NCBI GenBank assembly: GCA_000320545.1
Contig: ADNK01001577.1
Location: 1 to 64,000 of the forward strand
Direction of reading: 5' to 3'
Origin: Bigelowiella natans CCMP2755
Taxonomy: Eukaryota; Cercozoa; Chlorarachniophyceae
DNA length: 64,000 nucleotides
Shown here: in pieces, positions 42,364 through 52,576 of the stretch
How positions within the stretch are numbered: the stretch's first letter is position 1
Layout: every line of letters starts with the position of its first letter
The notes under the pieces: generated by a model
Databases searched by the model: none
The model's input: only the letters and a program-made list of their open reading frames with translations
Told to the model about the DNA's origin: nothing
Translations under genes and position numbers: made by a program

Positions 42364-43759
42364 CTCCAAAGGCCCTGAATGGCCCTGCCAATGGACTCGT
42401 TCGTATGGAGCCGCTGCTTTCATTGCTTAGCGGCTTCTTTGGGGTAGAGGGATTAGGTGGCAGCATGCCACTAGAGCCTGAGGTGGGGGGGGGGGAGGGG
42501 GGGAGGATAATAATCATATCCATTGTTTCTGTCGTTTTCATGGAGAATTGGACTTTGGAAGAGAGAGAGGGAGAGAGAGAGAGAGTATTGTATTAGCCAG
42601 GAGAGCATCATACCAACCCTCACCCCACTATCATGTCCACAACACTCGAAAAGCGAGAGAATAGATCCATATAAACTCACCGCCTTGGACGGCAGCCGTA
42701 GAGGGGTTGTCGTCCTTCTTCACTGGTGCTGCTATGGCCTCCTTCTTATCGCTTTTCTCATCAGCTTGACTATTTTTCGCTCCATCGCTATTCTTAGGTG
42801 CTTCCTCACCGATATTGAGAGGCTCGGCCCCCTCAGAATCAGAATCTTGGGCAGGAACAGATGTCCCCTTCTTGCTTTTATCGTTACTACTATCGTTCTT
42901 TGCGTTGATCCCATCGGCCTTCTCCCCCCCCCCATCACTAGCAATGGGTGTCTGATTTATGGGCTGCATAATCGTCGCCTTAGGGGCTGGTGCTGACGAG
43001 GAAGTCGATGATGATGACTGGATATTGGTGGGTGGTGATTGGAAGGGGGAGAAGGAGGAGGAGGAGGGGGTTGCCGAGGAAGGAGGGGGTACTTTTTGTG
43101 CGCCCATGGTTGGAGGCATTGCTGCGGAGGAGGACGATGCTTCTACCGCGGGGGGGGGAGGGCCTGTGGTAACTCCCCCAGATCTTGGGGGTGGGGCAGC
43201 TAGTTTTCTCATCGGCCGGCTTGTGAACGGAGAAGCTCCAAATCCACGGAATTTCGAACGCGTTGAGGAGGCAGGAGGGGCTAATGCAGCTCGGGGTCTC
43301 GCTACAGGTTTCTTCTTGGGCATTGCATTGCGCACACGTGGTTTGGGTGCATTGCGGAGCTGAGGACGTGGCTTTCCCCGCAATAACGTAGCTCCACCTA
43401 CGAAAAGGTTGGAGGTGGGAAGACTACTAATCGAAGGCATCGGAGAGGTTCATGACTAAACCAGAGGCATCGGTGAACACAAGCGTGTGTTATTAAATGG
43501 GGAGGGGGGGGGGGGGGGGGGGGGTTCACATTTTTTTTTTTATGCATATGAAAATGCTGCCGCTGAACGAGACTTGGCGTGCGATTATTAATCGTTTGGG
43601 ATATGAACCGAAAACAGCAAAGTTATCCATCTATCGCAACAAACCTCCCGGTCTCGCAGCAGGGAGTCCTCCACCGGGGCGAGGCGGCGGCATACCGCCA
43701 CCCCCTCCTGGGCCACGGGGAGGGGGCAAGCCTCCGGGACGTTTCGGAGGCATAGACAT
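37851..43759 (-). CDS. Proline-rich protein joined to Sec12/PREB-like Sar1 exchange factor
   Basis: Exons 43759-43645, 43397-42681, 42477-42364, 42158-40996, 40776-40583, 40315-40239, 40084-39971, 39842-39691 and 39542-39372 join without a phase break. More follow near 39226-39157, 39050-38985, 38847-38700, 38577-38544, 38205-38110 and 37908-37851. The first four encode about 700 residues rich in Pro, Gly, Arg and acidic Ser/Lys stretches with PPP and LPPPR motifs. The rest matches Sec12/PREB: MKNGRIALAGGGGMAGMG and SGIKIYDV (the Gly-rich first-blade loop), DKLVNCIAEHPCGSEIAVSM, DGVSVALNTSQGSVV, VSASMDKSYVLIPV, and a final membrane anchor LLVQMVAVVLIAHLVTYS then TAG. Sec12 loads Sar1 with GTP on the ER to start COPII coats. 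Sec12 proteins I know lack such an N-terminus. Exons between 39372 and 38700 are uncertain, and two separate genes cannot be excluded. Confidence 0.7.
37985..38046. repeat. (GA)n microsatellite, Sec12-like gene intron
   Basis: GA run with an internal G-run, in the last intron of the Sec12-like gene. An AT run at 39645-39683 and a TAC run at 42330-42362 lie in other introns of the same gene, the latter directly behind a donor. Confidence 0.9.
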
Positions 43760-45213
43760 TCTGCTTTTTTTGGAGATTCGTCAGTCGAGCCTACCTTTTT
43801 CAAAAGAAAATGATAGCAGAATGTTGTCCAATTAGTTTGCTACAGTTGAGTGACTTAAATAGAAGAGAACATAGCCTAGCCCTCACGTCCCGTGGATAAA
43901 AGTAAATAGCTAATGCCGCTAAATGTAACGCAGACGAATCGCATCTAACCACAGCCTATACTGAATCGCAGAATAAATTTTAAAGTTGTTTCCACTTCCT
44001 TTCCCGACTCGCATGCAGGATATGCATTAACGCTTAACACTCAATGTGGTTCATCAACCAGGAATTTCTAAAACCCAAGGGGATATCCGAAAAAATGAAG
44101 AACGGGAAAGCACGATTCGATTATAAATTAAATATTTAATCATAGCCTAACCCCCCCCCCCCCCCACCACCACTACCTCCTGTACCTTGATGACGTTGCA
44201 AGTGCCTCCCTGTCTGTACGCTAGAAGCCGTGAGTTTTGGATTTGAAATATTAAATTTCATTTGTCGCTAATGTATTATTACCTTTGTTGCATAAGTTTC
44301 CGGTTGGTCACGGACATTGAAGTGCCGTTTGTTTTCTCAACTCCGTCAACTTAAATTTGTTGTCGATGTTAATTGTATTGATATAAATTACAAAGCCGAT
44401 AAATTAACAACATCTTCGAAATTTCTCTGATTTCCACAACAAAAGGCCATCGGCGATGCTAATCTTCCTTGTTTATTTTCATTTTTCTAACTGGCTAGTT
44501 TTGAAATTTATAAATCGGCTAGCCGCATTTTCTAAAATTGCAGCCTATTTTTTCGTTGCCGAAAAGTTTGAAAAATATCATTTACAATTATGATAATTAG
44601 GTGAATTCACCAAGTCCATAATCATTGTATTATTCCAACCTATCATGCACATCTGTAAAGATGACATTGAACAAATATAGGATATTTCATGAATATTTAT
44701 GCTAATTCACGTAGAATAGTTGAAATTCGACCGGAAAAGCAACCCCGTATTTTTTCGTAGATGGCCACACTAAATGTCTACGGATGAAGTAGCGCAGTCG
44801 CTCCCAACCTTGGTCATTTCCTATACCAATGATGAATTTTCAATGTAATTTAAACATATACAGCCGACATTGCACAAAATCATGATAATTTTCACGCCAA
44901 TTATGAAATATATATTTTATTACCGGAACTACGGGTAAAATCTACGGATGAATGAAACGCTGGATTAAAAATGTGTACATTTTATAGTGCTTTTATGATA
45001 TACGTCAAGTATATTTGGCACATTTTGCGGATGATGAAATGGAACATGATTCTGTAGAATTTTTGGATGAGCTTTATGAAACCGCAAAGTTTATTTTATG
45101 GAAAAAACTCTTGACGACTTGTAAAACCACGAATATTTGACCTATATTATCGCCTAATTTTGTACCTTTACAATTGAATAAAATATACTAGATCTGAAAG
45201 ATACTCGTTAGAA
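43760..45213. promoter_or_regulatory. Divergent AT-rich promoter gap
   Basis: This gap lies between the starts of the proline-rich/Sec12-like gene and the small membrane-protein gene. The sequence is AT-rich with no gene visible, a C-run at 44151-44165 and only one GCTAGC-type palindrome (44517). TATA-like words are too frequent here to assign a box. Confidence 0.4.
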
Positions 45214-46317
45214 ATGGCTCCTCTACGCCTCTCCACCCTCTCGCTCCTTTTTCTGGTTCTATTTCAAGCCACACTCGCTGTAACAAGCAACTCAAAGTCT
45301 AAAAATAAGGTACAACTACACCATCTTAGAAACTTACATCATTTCGGACTTTGTTATAAGTTACGTTTTTATTTCAATCATGCAGTTGGGGGAGTTTAAA
45401 ACATCCCAGCATTATTGTCCTTACTATGTTCTCATTTCCTTTTGATTTATAACTTCATACAATTCCACTTGTTTGTATTCTCCAGTTTTCTGGATCAACC
45501 TTTTTAGCTGCTGGGTCTCCTGAATACACGGACTCATATGACACAACCTATGGAGAAGCATACGCTGATGAACCCTCATATGGCCTCGAAGATGATACCA
45601 CCTTCGATGAATACCGCTTCAAAAGGTGCGATGCGTAAGAATTTAAAAAATGAAAGGACATGCATGTACTATAAACTTTGCAGTCCTGCATCATCATTTT
45701 TTTTATCCCACCATACCATGTATCTCATAATTTTCTTCTCTTTCTCAGCCCCGTTGTCCGTAGAAGAAGGCGCAATTTGATGGAGACGGAGACTAGCGCT
45801 AACTCCCAATCCAATTCTCAATCACATTCACAGTCACAGTCAGGGGCAGGAATTGATCCAGTATGTCAAGCTGATAGCATTTCCTGAAATAACTAGTTCA
45901 TGAAAATCAATTGCTTGCGAAATGAGTTCTCAGAATTTGATTGCTCTGAATCTATAACTCATTGTATTTTCTGCTTGTATTTGATGTGCTCTACAAAAAA
46001 AGTCTGCTCTAATGGGAGGAAGCTCCTCGCAGGGCTTTATGGGATATCCCTTGTCAACCTGGCTCTTGATTGGGCTCGTCGTTTCTGTCATCGCAATTCT
46101 ATGCGTAGTCGGTATTTTCTTCTTCCGCAAGCATTTGGCAGCTGTGATCTCGTGCGTCGAGAACTCAATTTGGTATACGATCAAATATATGTGCATTCTC
46201 CCTGTTCAATATTTGATTCGGGGCTTGCGATGGGCCTCCTACCCAATTAAGGAGGGCTGTGTAGACTGCTGTAACAGCGTCAACAACTATTACAAGCCGT
46301 ACAAGATTACGAGTTGA
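45214..46317 (+). CDS. Small type I membrane protein, unknown function
   Basis: Four exons in phase: 45214-45309, 45486-45625, 45749-45860, 46003-46317, giving about 220 residues. Exon 1 is a clean signal peptide (APLRLSTLSLLFLVLFQATLA). The lumenal or extracellular part is acidic and Tyr-rich (SPEYTDSYDTTYGEAYADE), then has a basic RRRRR patch after SPVV, which could be a furin-like cleavage site, and a Ser/Gln-rich stretch. One strong membrane helix follows (TWLLIGLVVSVIAILCVVGIF). The tail carries several Cys (CVDCCNSV), possible palmitoylation sites, and ends KPYKITS. I recognise no family. Introns are about 120-180 bases. Confidence 0.75.
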
Positions 46318-47935
46318 GATAACTAAGGGAGTCGATGAACGTTGTCCAAATCCACTTTAAAACAAATGATTCTAGATGGGCATAAGGACTAGTGAGTCCG
46401 AGCGTTCAGACTGCACCGCGTAGATCTTCATCGAGCTAGTTGGAGCTCAGAATTTAATGATGAGACGATGCATATTCCATGTGCCGTGAGTATGTGTACA
46501 ATTGTATTTTTGTAGTAAATAATTTTCGACACTTATTGCGATAATTAATTGACGAACGACATTTGCATGCATCTTGACGTTTGTGAGATCGAACCACATT
46601 GTGTAGGCTATGTGAGTTGCACAGCATAATATCGCAGCGCATGCGATGCATCGATGACAAACGAAAATGGAATGATACGATGTGCGCGCAAGCTAGATGC
46701 GTTGTGTTGCTCATAGTGACACTGCCACAAGTAGCATAGGCGAATTGCGCAATACAAGTGTTCTAGCAGGAGCTAGAGCCGAAAATTCTGACAATCATCA
46801 TGCGGTGTGATCTAGCTGTGCATGCTAGTGCGGCCACGCACGATCAATAAGTGAACCTGACGTGACGACGCAATGAGATCGCGCACCTGAAACACACCAC
46901 AATTGAGCACATGACCATCCTGATGGGCATGTAGCCGGGAACTCTAGGCATGACGAAAATTATAAAATGATCACGTACATATACGTGTAGCTGCGAAATT
47001 GCATGAGTGAAGTGCCTTCGAAATTTTGCGGGATTTGACTTTAGGCCTCAAATTTTGTCACAAATTGACCTCCAGCAGATTCAAAAATTGAGTTTTTTTT
47101 CTCGATCTAAGCCAAAACGTATTTTTTGCACACAAATCATGCAGTGCCGCTACATATTATAGGGAGCTAAAGTCCCTATACGTGTAGGCCGTCTACGACA
47201 TGTGTACATCGTATACTTCACATGTACCCTTAGCTACACATGTGCCGGGCTTAAAGTCCCTATAATATTGCTTCAATTCTTGCAGGAATCGAAACATGCG
47301 AAACCGTGAAATCTCCGGGTTTCGCCTAAAGTTTTGGGCTACACTGCGCTCCAACAATTGCATGCATGCTTCAGCAGGTCACCATGCATCACTTGATGAA
47401 CACGCACGGCACCTCCGCTCATGATTTGCACAGCTACATGAGGATGGAGACCATTGAACAAACATAATTTGATTCATTACATCCTTCTTACATTTGGCAT
47501 GTTGATTGTTATTGCATATGTGCGTTGAGAACCGCACGCACCAGCCTCTGTACACAGCCACCTTATCATTCACAAAAATTAAAAATACTCGTAATGGGCC
47601 GGAAAATCCGATTTTGACAATGCTAGTCGTTATAGTTGGATGACAAATTGGGACCCCTTTCGCAGCAACTCCATCGTGCAAACATCGAGGCAACATACTG
47701 CCCACAATGGGCCAATCGTGGTTTTTCGAGCGAGAGGACTACCGAACAACAAGTCACATCAGAGTTTGTATGAAATATTATTACAAAACTCAGATCCTCC
47801 GTCTACATGTAGAAAGTCTGCATCGTCGCCCTCTAATTTGAAACTTATGTGATGATCAGAATTGAATGGGTCGGAATCAGCTTTTGCAAGTTTTTCTAGT
47901 TCTTTAGTTGACCTCTCTATGACTAGCTTTGTTTT
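46318..47935. repeat. Convergent intergenic gap with CTAG/CATG words and fold-back
   Basis: This gap lies between the 3' ends of the membrane-protein gene and the broken nuclease-like gene. CTAG/CATG words occur from about 46430 to 47370 (46432, 46692, 46812-46825, 47361). A hairpin with 8-base arms TATAGGGA/TCCCTATA sits at 47158-47180, and AAAGTCCCTATA recurs near 47252. No gene is visible. Confidence 0.6.
47375..47530. repeat. Dispersed repeat, left copy
   Basis: The stretch around ATTGAACAAACATAATTTG (from 47453) and CTTACATTTGGC resembles a segment at about 51965-52115, with the same order of short matching blocks over roughly 80-100 bases. The two copies bracket the Crinkler-like pair. 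Confidence 0.55.
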
Positions 47936-49012
47936 CTACATTGCCATCACACCAAGCAGCCATCGCATGTGATTTGTATCGTTTAGATATAGTGGATCGG
48001 AACAGAAGCAAGTGTAGTAATCATCATCTGTGGATTTCTTGAACCCCACAATCCTGAAAAACTCTCCGTTGAACAGTAAGCCTATCTTGAGATCGTTCTC
48101 ATTAGAATAATCTTTCTCGTTGCCGCTTTCTACATAGCTAAGCAATTGTCCCAGGACTCCGTTCGATTTCAGATTGTTGTCTGCCTTCTTGAATTAAATT
48201 GGAATGACCGGCGGAAGTGAAAGCGTCTCGCCGATAGAAACACACAGCACAGCATCTGGTTTCAGCATTGAATGTTTAGGCGATACTTCTCTTGTGGAAT
48301 ACGATTTTCCGGTCAGGCCATAGTGCCTATTTGTGCTTTCTAACGTAGTATCAGGACGCAAAGCTTGATGAATACGATGATCAAATTTTATAGTAATGGA
48401 GATATTTTCTTCACTAAAGAATCTCTTTTTACGTGGGCTGATGACGTTCCGATATAAATCTTCGACTTCGCTTTCTTTACTTCTGTTGTAGACCATGTTG
48501 TCGAAACTGTACACATCGCTATCACGTTCGGTATCTGGCAGCTCAAATATTTTGTAATCTTCGGCTGGAACGTCCACTACATAGTCTACCATGGATTGGA
48601 AAGCTGAACAATAGGAACTTGAGAACGCGTTTTCTTTACTAGGTTCATCAACTTTGAATATCTTGTCATTTTGTTTCCGCTCCTCTACCACATTTTGCAT
48701 GTGTGTATCTTTGATATCCTCAAACGAGGGTTTTACACGGGCACTGGAGGTAGGAAAACGGATGGGTTGAGTGTGATCAACACTATAGCTCCGACCAAAT
48801 TGAAAGGTGACAACGGAACTGTCAACTTTGGGTACACGGTGTCTACATCTGGAAGCCATTGAAACAAGCGAATGGAACGGCCCTGCCTTGGCAGCCATGT
48901 AGGAAGGTTTTCTTGAATAAAGAAAACGAGAATATCCAATAGGAGAACGAAACATCGTGAAGGAGCTTTTATGGGCTAGATAGTAGTAGTATCCTTTGAG
49001 ATTTGAGTGCAA
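47936..49012 (-). pseudogene. Crinkler-type nuclease-like (PD-(D/E)xK) gene, interrupted by a stop
   Basis: One intronless frame runs from 49012 to 47936 but has an in-frame TAA at 48194-48196. The first part (272 codons) starts with a basic, Tyr-rich region (IGYSRFLYSRKPSYM), possibly a presequence, then an acidic middle. It ends with KPDAVLCVSIGETLSLPPVIPI. After the stop the same frame continues FKKADN, GVLGQLLSYVESG and LKIGLLFNGEFFRIVGF, ending in TGA at 47936. The order PD, then a hydrophobic strand with x-K, then a helix and a strand fits restriction-endonuclease-fold domains of Crinkler proteins. The stop falls where the acidic residue before x-K is expected. It lies head-to-head with the kinase-like gene. 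The family call rests on motif order only and could be wrong; the interruption is seen directly. Confidence 0.5.
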
Positions 49013-49495
49013 ACATAATGCTTAGCCAGCCATTGTGATAAGCAGTAGCAGTTAAAGTTGTAGCTACTTCAATGGAGGCTCACATCTTCAGTCCAAGCGA
49101 ATGCAGGCCATTTTATTTGATAACTATACTGTTCTCTTGTGACGCAGTCACTTTTGTGCTTCAACATTGTTATCAACGTCCTTTGACACTTGATAGCGCT
49201 CGGTGATGAAGAAGAGACAAGTGTCACGCACTCCCAATCTTGCAGATACTGATTAGTTTCTGAATCGGACGTATTGTGTTGCCGAATTGTAACAAAATGC
49301 CTTCAATTGCTACCTAACGTTGATTATCGAGGATACATCGGGATCTGAATTGAATCTCCAGACATTATTACCTCAAAGGCGAATGGATGAATGACGAAGT
49401 ATAGATAACGACTGATTCCTTTGGAGATAATCTCAGACGCAGTGCAATTTTCTCTGAAGTGATTTGGATTTGGTCAAATCAACTCAAGAAAGCTC

Positions 49496-49553
49496 AATTG
49501 ATAATACCAATCGACCAATCAGAGAATTGATGATACCAATCGACCAATCAGAG
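49496..49553. promoter_or_regulatory. Tandem 29-base repeat carrying four CCAAT boxes
   Basis: Two adjacent 29-base units (49496-49524 and 49525-49553) differ at one base. Each holds two CCAAT pentamers (ACCAATCGACCAATCAGAG). They lie midway in the gap between the divergent nuclease-like and kinase-like genes, about 480 and 510 bases from the two starts, so they could serve a shared promoter. NF-Y-type binding is inference. Confidence 0.55.
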
Positions 49554-50066
49554 CTTTCACCCGAGGGAAGTGGCCCTCGTACCAACGCTATTGCGCGACA
49601 CGGCATCTTCGAGTACAGATGCTGTTGGTGAAATGTCGAAAAGAAATGGCGTTTTCCCATGACGACATGTATTAATTTCCTACCAGAAAACTAAAACGGC
49701 TCATGAACAGAAGAACCCTCACATGTCAGGAGCACTGCACTTACGAGGGACGAGTACCAACTGAGGACAGACCAAATTGCAGGCCAATTCAGTCTTTGCG
49801 ACATCCTTTTTCTGTCAGATCCATCTGAGCCATTTGATTCCGATTCATCGGCTAGCTAGACAAAACAATAGACTTAACTTGACTATCTATATGGAGAATT
49901 TCTAGATCGTTTTTGGTTTACAGATTAGCTTAAATATGATCTCACAATTTTATATTCAATTGTAATAGGTTATATTGGCGATATAATTTAAACTGATCAA
50001 TAATTTAAACTGAAGCCTAACTGACAACGCCCTCTCTCCTCGCCTGGCAACTATGCTGGGCCACGG

Positions 50067-51650
50067 ATGGTTTCGAAGCTTTTAGTTAGACGATTCAAAA
50101 GGCTTCCAGGTTCTACATCCGGTTATTCGCACGCTCATAAAGCTTGGAAAGAAAATTTCAATCGCTTTAAAGAACTACATTATGGTTGGGTGCACAGTGA
50201 CAACCGCCTTGCTGAGCTTGAAAAAAGGATCCAGCAAAGAGAAGATGGGATTGAGAACACCTCGACTGAGTTCAAAAACATTGAAAAATTGAAGGAAGAG
50301 TTTCAGGTTGTAGCGAATGAGGCGAAGGAGAAGCTGCAAAAATCAAGAGACTATAGAGAGGTCGTTCTAGAATCAGCATACGAGACGTGCTGCCGTATCC
50401 AAGACAGGGAAGTTTGGTGGAAGCCAATAGATCCACAAAGCATAACAACAGCAAATGAAGTAATAGTCAGTAGTTCAGCAACCTCAGCAAATGATAAGGA
50501 GTCGTACAGTTTGCAAAAATTGAGACAGATCTGCAACTTGGTCCTCCAGCCAGCTGCTGATGGTTTTCATCTCGTCGATTTCAGAAAGGAATTTTTTTTC
50601 TCAGAGTTCTTGCTTTTACCTTGTTCGTATTTTCAATCAGTACGTTTTATCGTCGGACCCATAATATTGTCAGAGACAAAAAATGGATGTTTCAGTGAGA
50701 AGCAAATGGCGAAAGTTTTCCAGGATGTTCTTACAATACATCATAATGCAATTCATCGAAGAAGATTCGGAGCCATGCTTTGGGACGGACAGTATGGTCA
50801 ATGCCTTGAAATAGCACCTGCGCCTCGTGGATTCAAATGTATTCGGTCTCCTGTGTTGGACAGTACGAAGTCAACGGATAGGCAGCTGTTGGTCGGTTTT
50901 TTGTCTTCAAGTGAGACGTGGGGATGGAACACCTACAAAAGCGTAGAAAAATTAGGTTGCAAGGAACCATTTGGCATTGGAATAAGTGCCATAGTATTCG
51001 AGCATATCCACAGTGATGGTATTGTGAAGGTTCAATTTCATGGATGGGAACATAGCATTCATGAGGAGCGGGAAATCTTGCGCCAATTGGAGAACATGAA
51101 ATCGGACTTAATTCCAAATTTGAGCGAGTACGACGAGGATGGCAGCGATCACCTTGTGATGCACCCCATAAGATATCCCACAAGAGAAATAATTCCATTA
51201 TCTCATGTCGCAGCTTTGGTCATTGGTTGTCTTAAAGAGTTACACCAAGAAGGATACGTTCACTACGACCTGAAACCTGAGAATCTAATGTGGAAATACG
51301 ATGCGAATGAAGTTTCGATGGAAGAAAATGAACTTGCAATTGTAGACTTTCATACCATGCGAAAAATGAAAGATCGCTTTGTTCCTAGACATGGAACACC
51401 TACGTTTACCGCAGAAGAGGTGCATATCGCAGGATTGGAGGAAATGTCATCTCTCCGTCTCCGTCGCATGATTTGGAAACGATTGTCAAAGTTTTGTTAT
51501 TTGTTGTCTTTGCCTAGGAATGAGGCTTTGTCATTTCATAAAAAGACGGGAAAATTAGCAACAGTTCCCTACAAGCTGATCAATTTCTGGATATCCAGGC
51601 TGGAAGATAGTGCTCCATGGTCATGCATGCTGTCGGCAGCTCGATCATGA
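50067..51650 (+). CDS. Crinkler-type protein-kinase-like protein
   Basis: A single intronless frame of 527 codons. The N-terminal third has a helical, charged stretch (LAELEKRIQQREDGIE, FKNIEKLKEEFQVVANEAK). The C-terminal half is a protein-kinase fold: GIGISAIVFEHI as a glycine-loop equivalent, Lys321 in GIVKVQFHG, acidic helix residues in HEEREILRQLE, the catalytic loop HYDLKPEN at 399-406 with Asp401 and Asn406, Asp427 in IVDFH (the usual DFG Gly is His), and GTPTFTAEE at about 443-451, matching the APE region. Key catalytic residues are therefore present, so it is probably active despite the altered DFG. The layout, with no intron, an N-terminal helical region and a divergent kinase, resembles kinase domains of Crinkler proteins; this link is inferred. 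The neighbour on the other strand looks like the nuclease partner type. Confidence 0.65.
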   Translation: MVSKLLVRRFKRLPGSTSGYSHAHKAWKENFNRFKELHYGWVHSDNRLAELEKRIQQREDGIENTSTEFKNIEKLKEEFQVVANEAKEKLQKSRDYREVVLESAYETCCRIQDREVWWKPIDPQSITTANEVIVSSSATSANDKESYSLQKLRQICNLVLQPAADGFHLVDFRKEFFFSEFLLLPCSYFQSVRFIVGPIILSETKNGCFSEKQMAKVFQDVLTIHHNAIHRRRFGAMLWDGQYGQCLEIAPAPRGFKCIRSPVLDSTKSTDRQLLVGFLSSSETWGWNTYKSVEKLGCKEPFGIGISAIVFEHIHSDGIVKVQFHGWEHSIHEEREILRQLENMKSDLIPNLSEYDEDGSDHLVMHPIRYPTREIIPLSHVAALVIGCLKELHQEGYVHYDLKPENLMWKYDANEVSMEENELAIVDFHTMRKMKDRFVPRHGTPTFTAEEVHIAGLEEMSSLRLRRMIWKRLSKFCYLLSLPRNEALSFHKKTGKLATVPYKLINFWISRLEDSAPWSCMLSAARS

Positions 51651-52576
51651 AATCACGCAAAACTTGCAAGTCTCATTCGGAAAGAACTGTGTTCATAACA
51701 CTTCGCTGAAGATGTTCAAACTTTACGCTGTTTGCAAGTAAAAAAAAGAAATTGCAAACTGACATCAGCGTACGCATGATTGCATGATCGCATCACATCT
51801 TTTTGGCATTTTGCACACCTCCACAATAGTCCACATCGTAGTGTTCATGTAGCAGTGCGAACACAAGCGATCGCTAGCGCGCACCTCATGGCATTTTAGT
51901 ATTATCCAAATGGGCCATACTAGGGCCAAATCACATCGCAGCGTGAAAGCTAGCTCTGGAGCTAGCTAGCGCATCACATGAACATGCAATGGATGTGCAC
52001 ATTTGCATTGCAAATGCAGCTACACATATGAGTATAGGATGACTATTGAACAAATTTAATTGATTAATTGCATCCGTCTCATTACATTTGCACGCCACAT
52101 GTGAATCGTTTTATAGCGTGCTTTTAGCCAACAAACGCGCACTTCATCTACTAGCTACGTACGCCATGCAATGCTCGATGTGATCTTACACAAATACATG
52201 GACATAATAAAAAATCGATTGTTTTGCTGTGGAGTTAGGGAAACGAGATTAATGATGCGAGCATCCATTCGTGTTGGAATGCCACGAAACGAATGAAAAA
52301 ATGCATGTCAGCGAGCACTGAAGCCTCTTATTGCGGGAGATTATTCCGACTAGGTATTTCTATGGCAAAATGCTCATGAATTTCGAATGCCAACCTTTAC
52401 CGGCAAGATAATGATCAAAGATATGTACGATGAGGTCTTTATCTTAACAAAAACAGGAACCTGGCAATTCACCAAGACGGCAATCCAAAACTAATCGTGA
52501 TTGTCCCCGCGTGAAAAAATTTTGGCTTCCAAGCTGCCTAGCTTGCTTCCCCGAAGAAATTAAGTTCGTTTCCTCT
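51651..52576. repeat. Convergent intergenic gap with CTAG/CATG island and right copy of dispersed repeat
   Basis: This gap lies between the 3' ends of the kinase-like and polycystin-like genes. GCTAGC/CTAGCTAG words occur at 51875, 51950-51970 and 52152-52165. The segment at about 51965-52115 resembles 47375-47530 (shared blocks ATTGAACAAA, CATCC and TTACATTTG in order). No gene is seen. Confidence 0.6.

Noticed and set aside
40952-43363. Gly/Cys/Ser-rich plus-strand frames opposite the proline-rich exons
   Set aside because: Reverse complements of proline codons; no independent evidence of coding.
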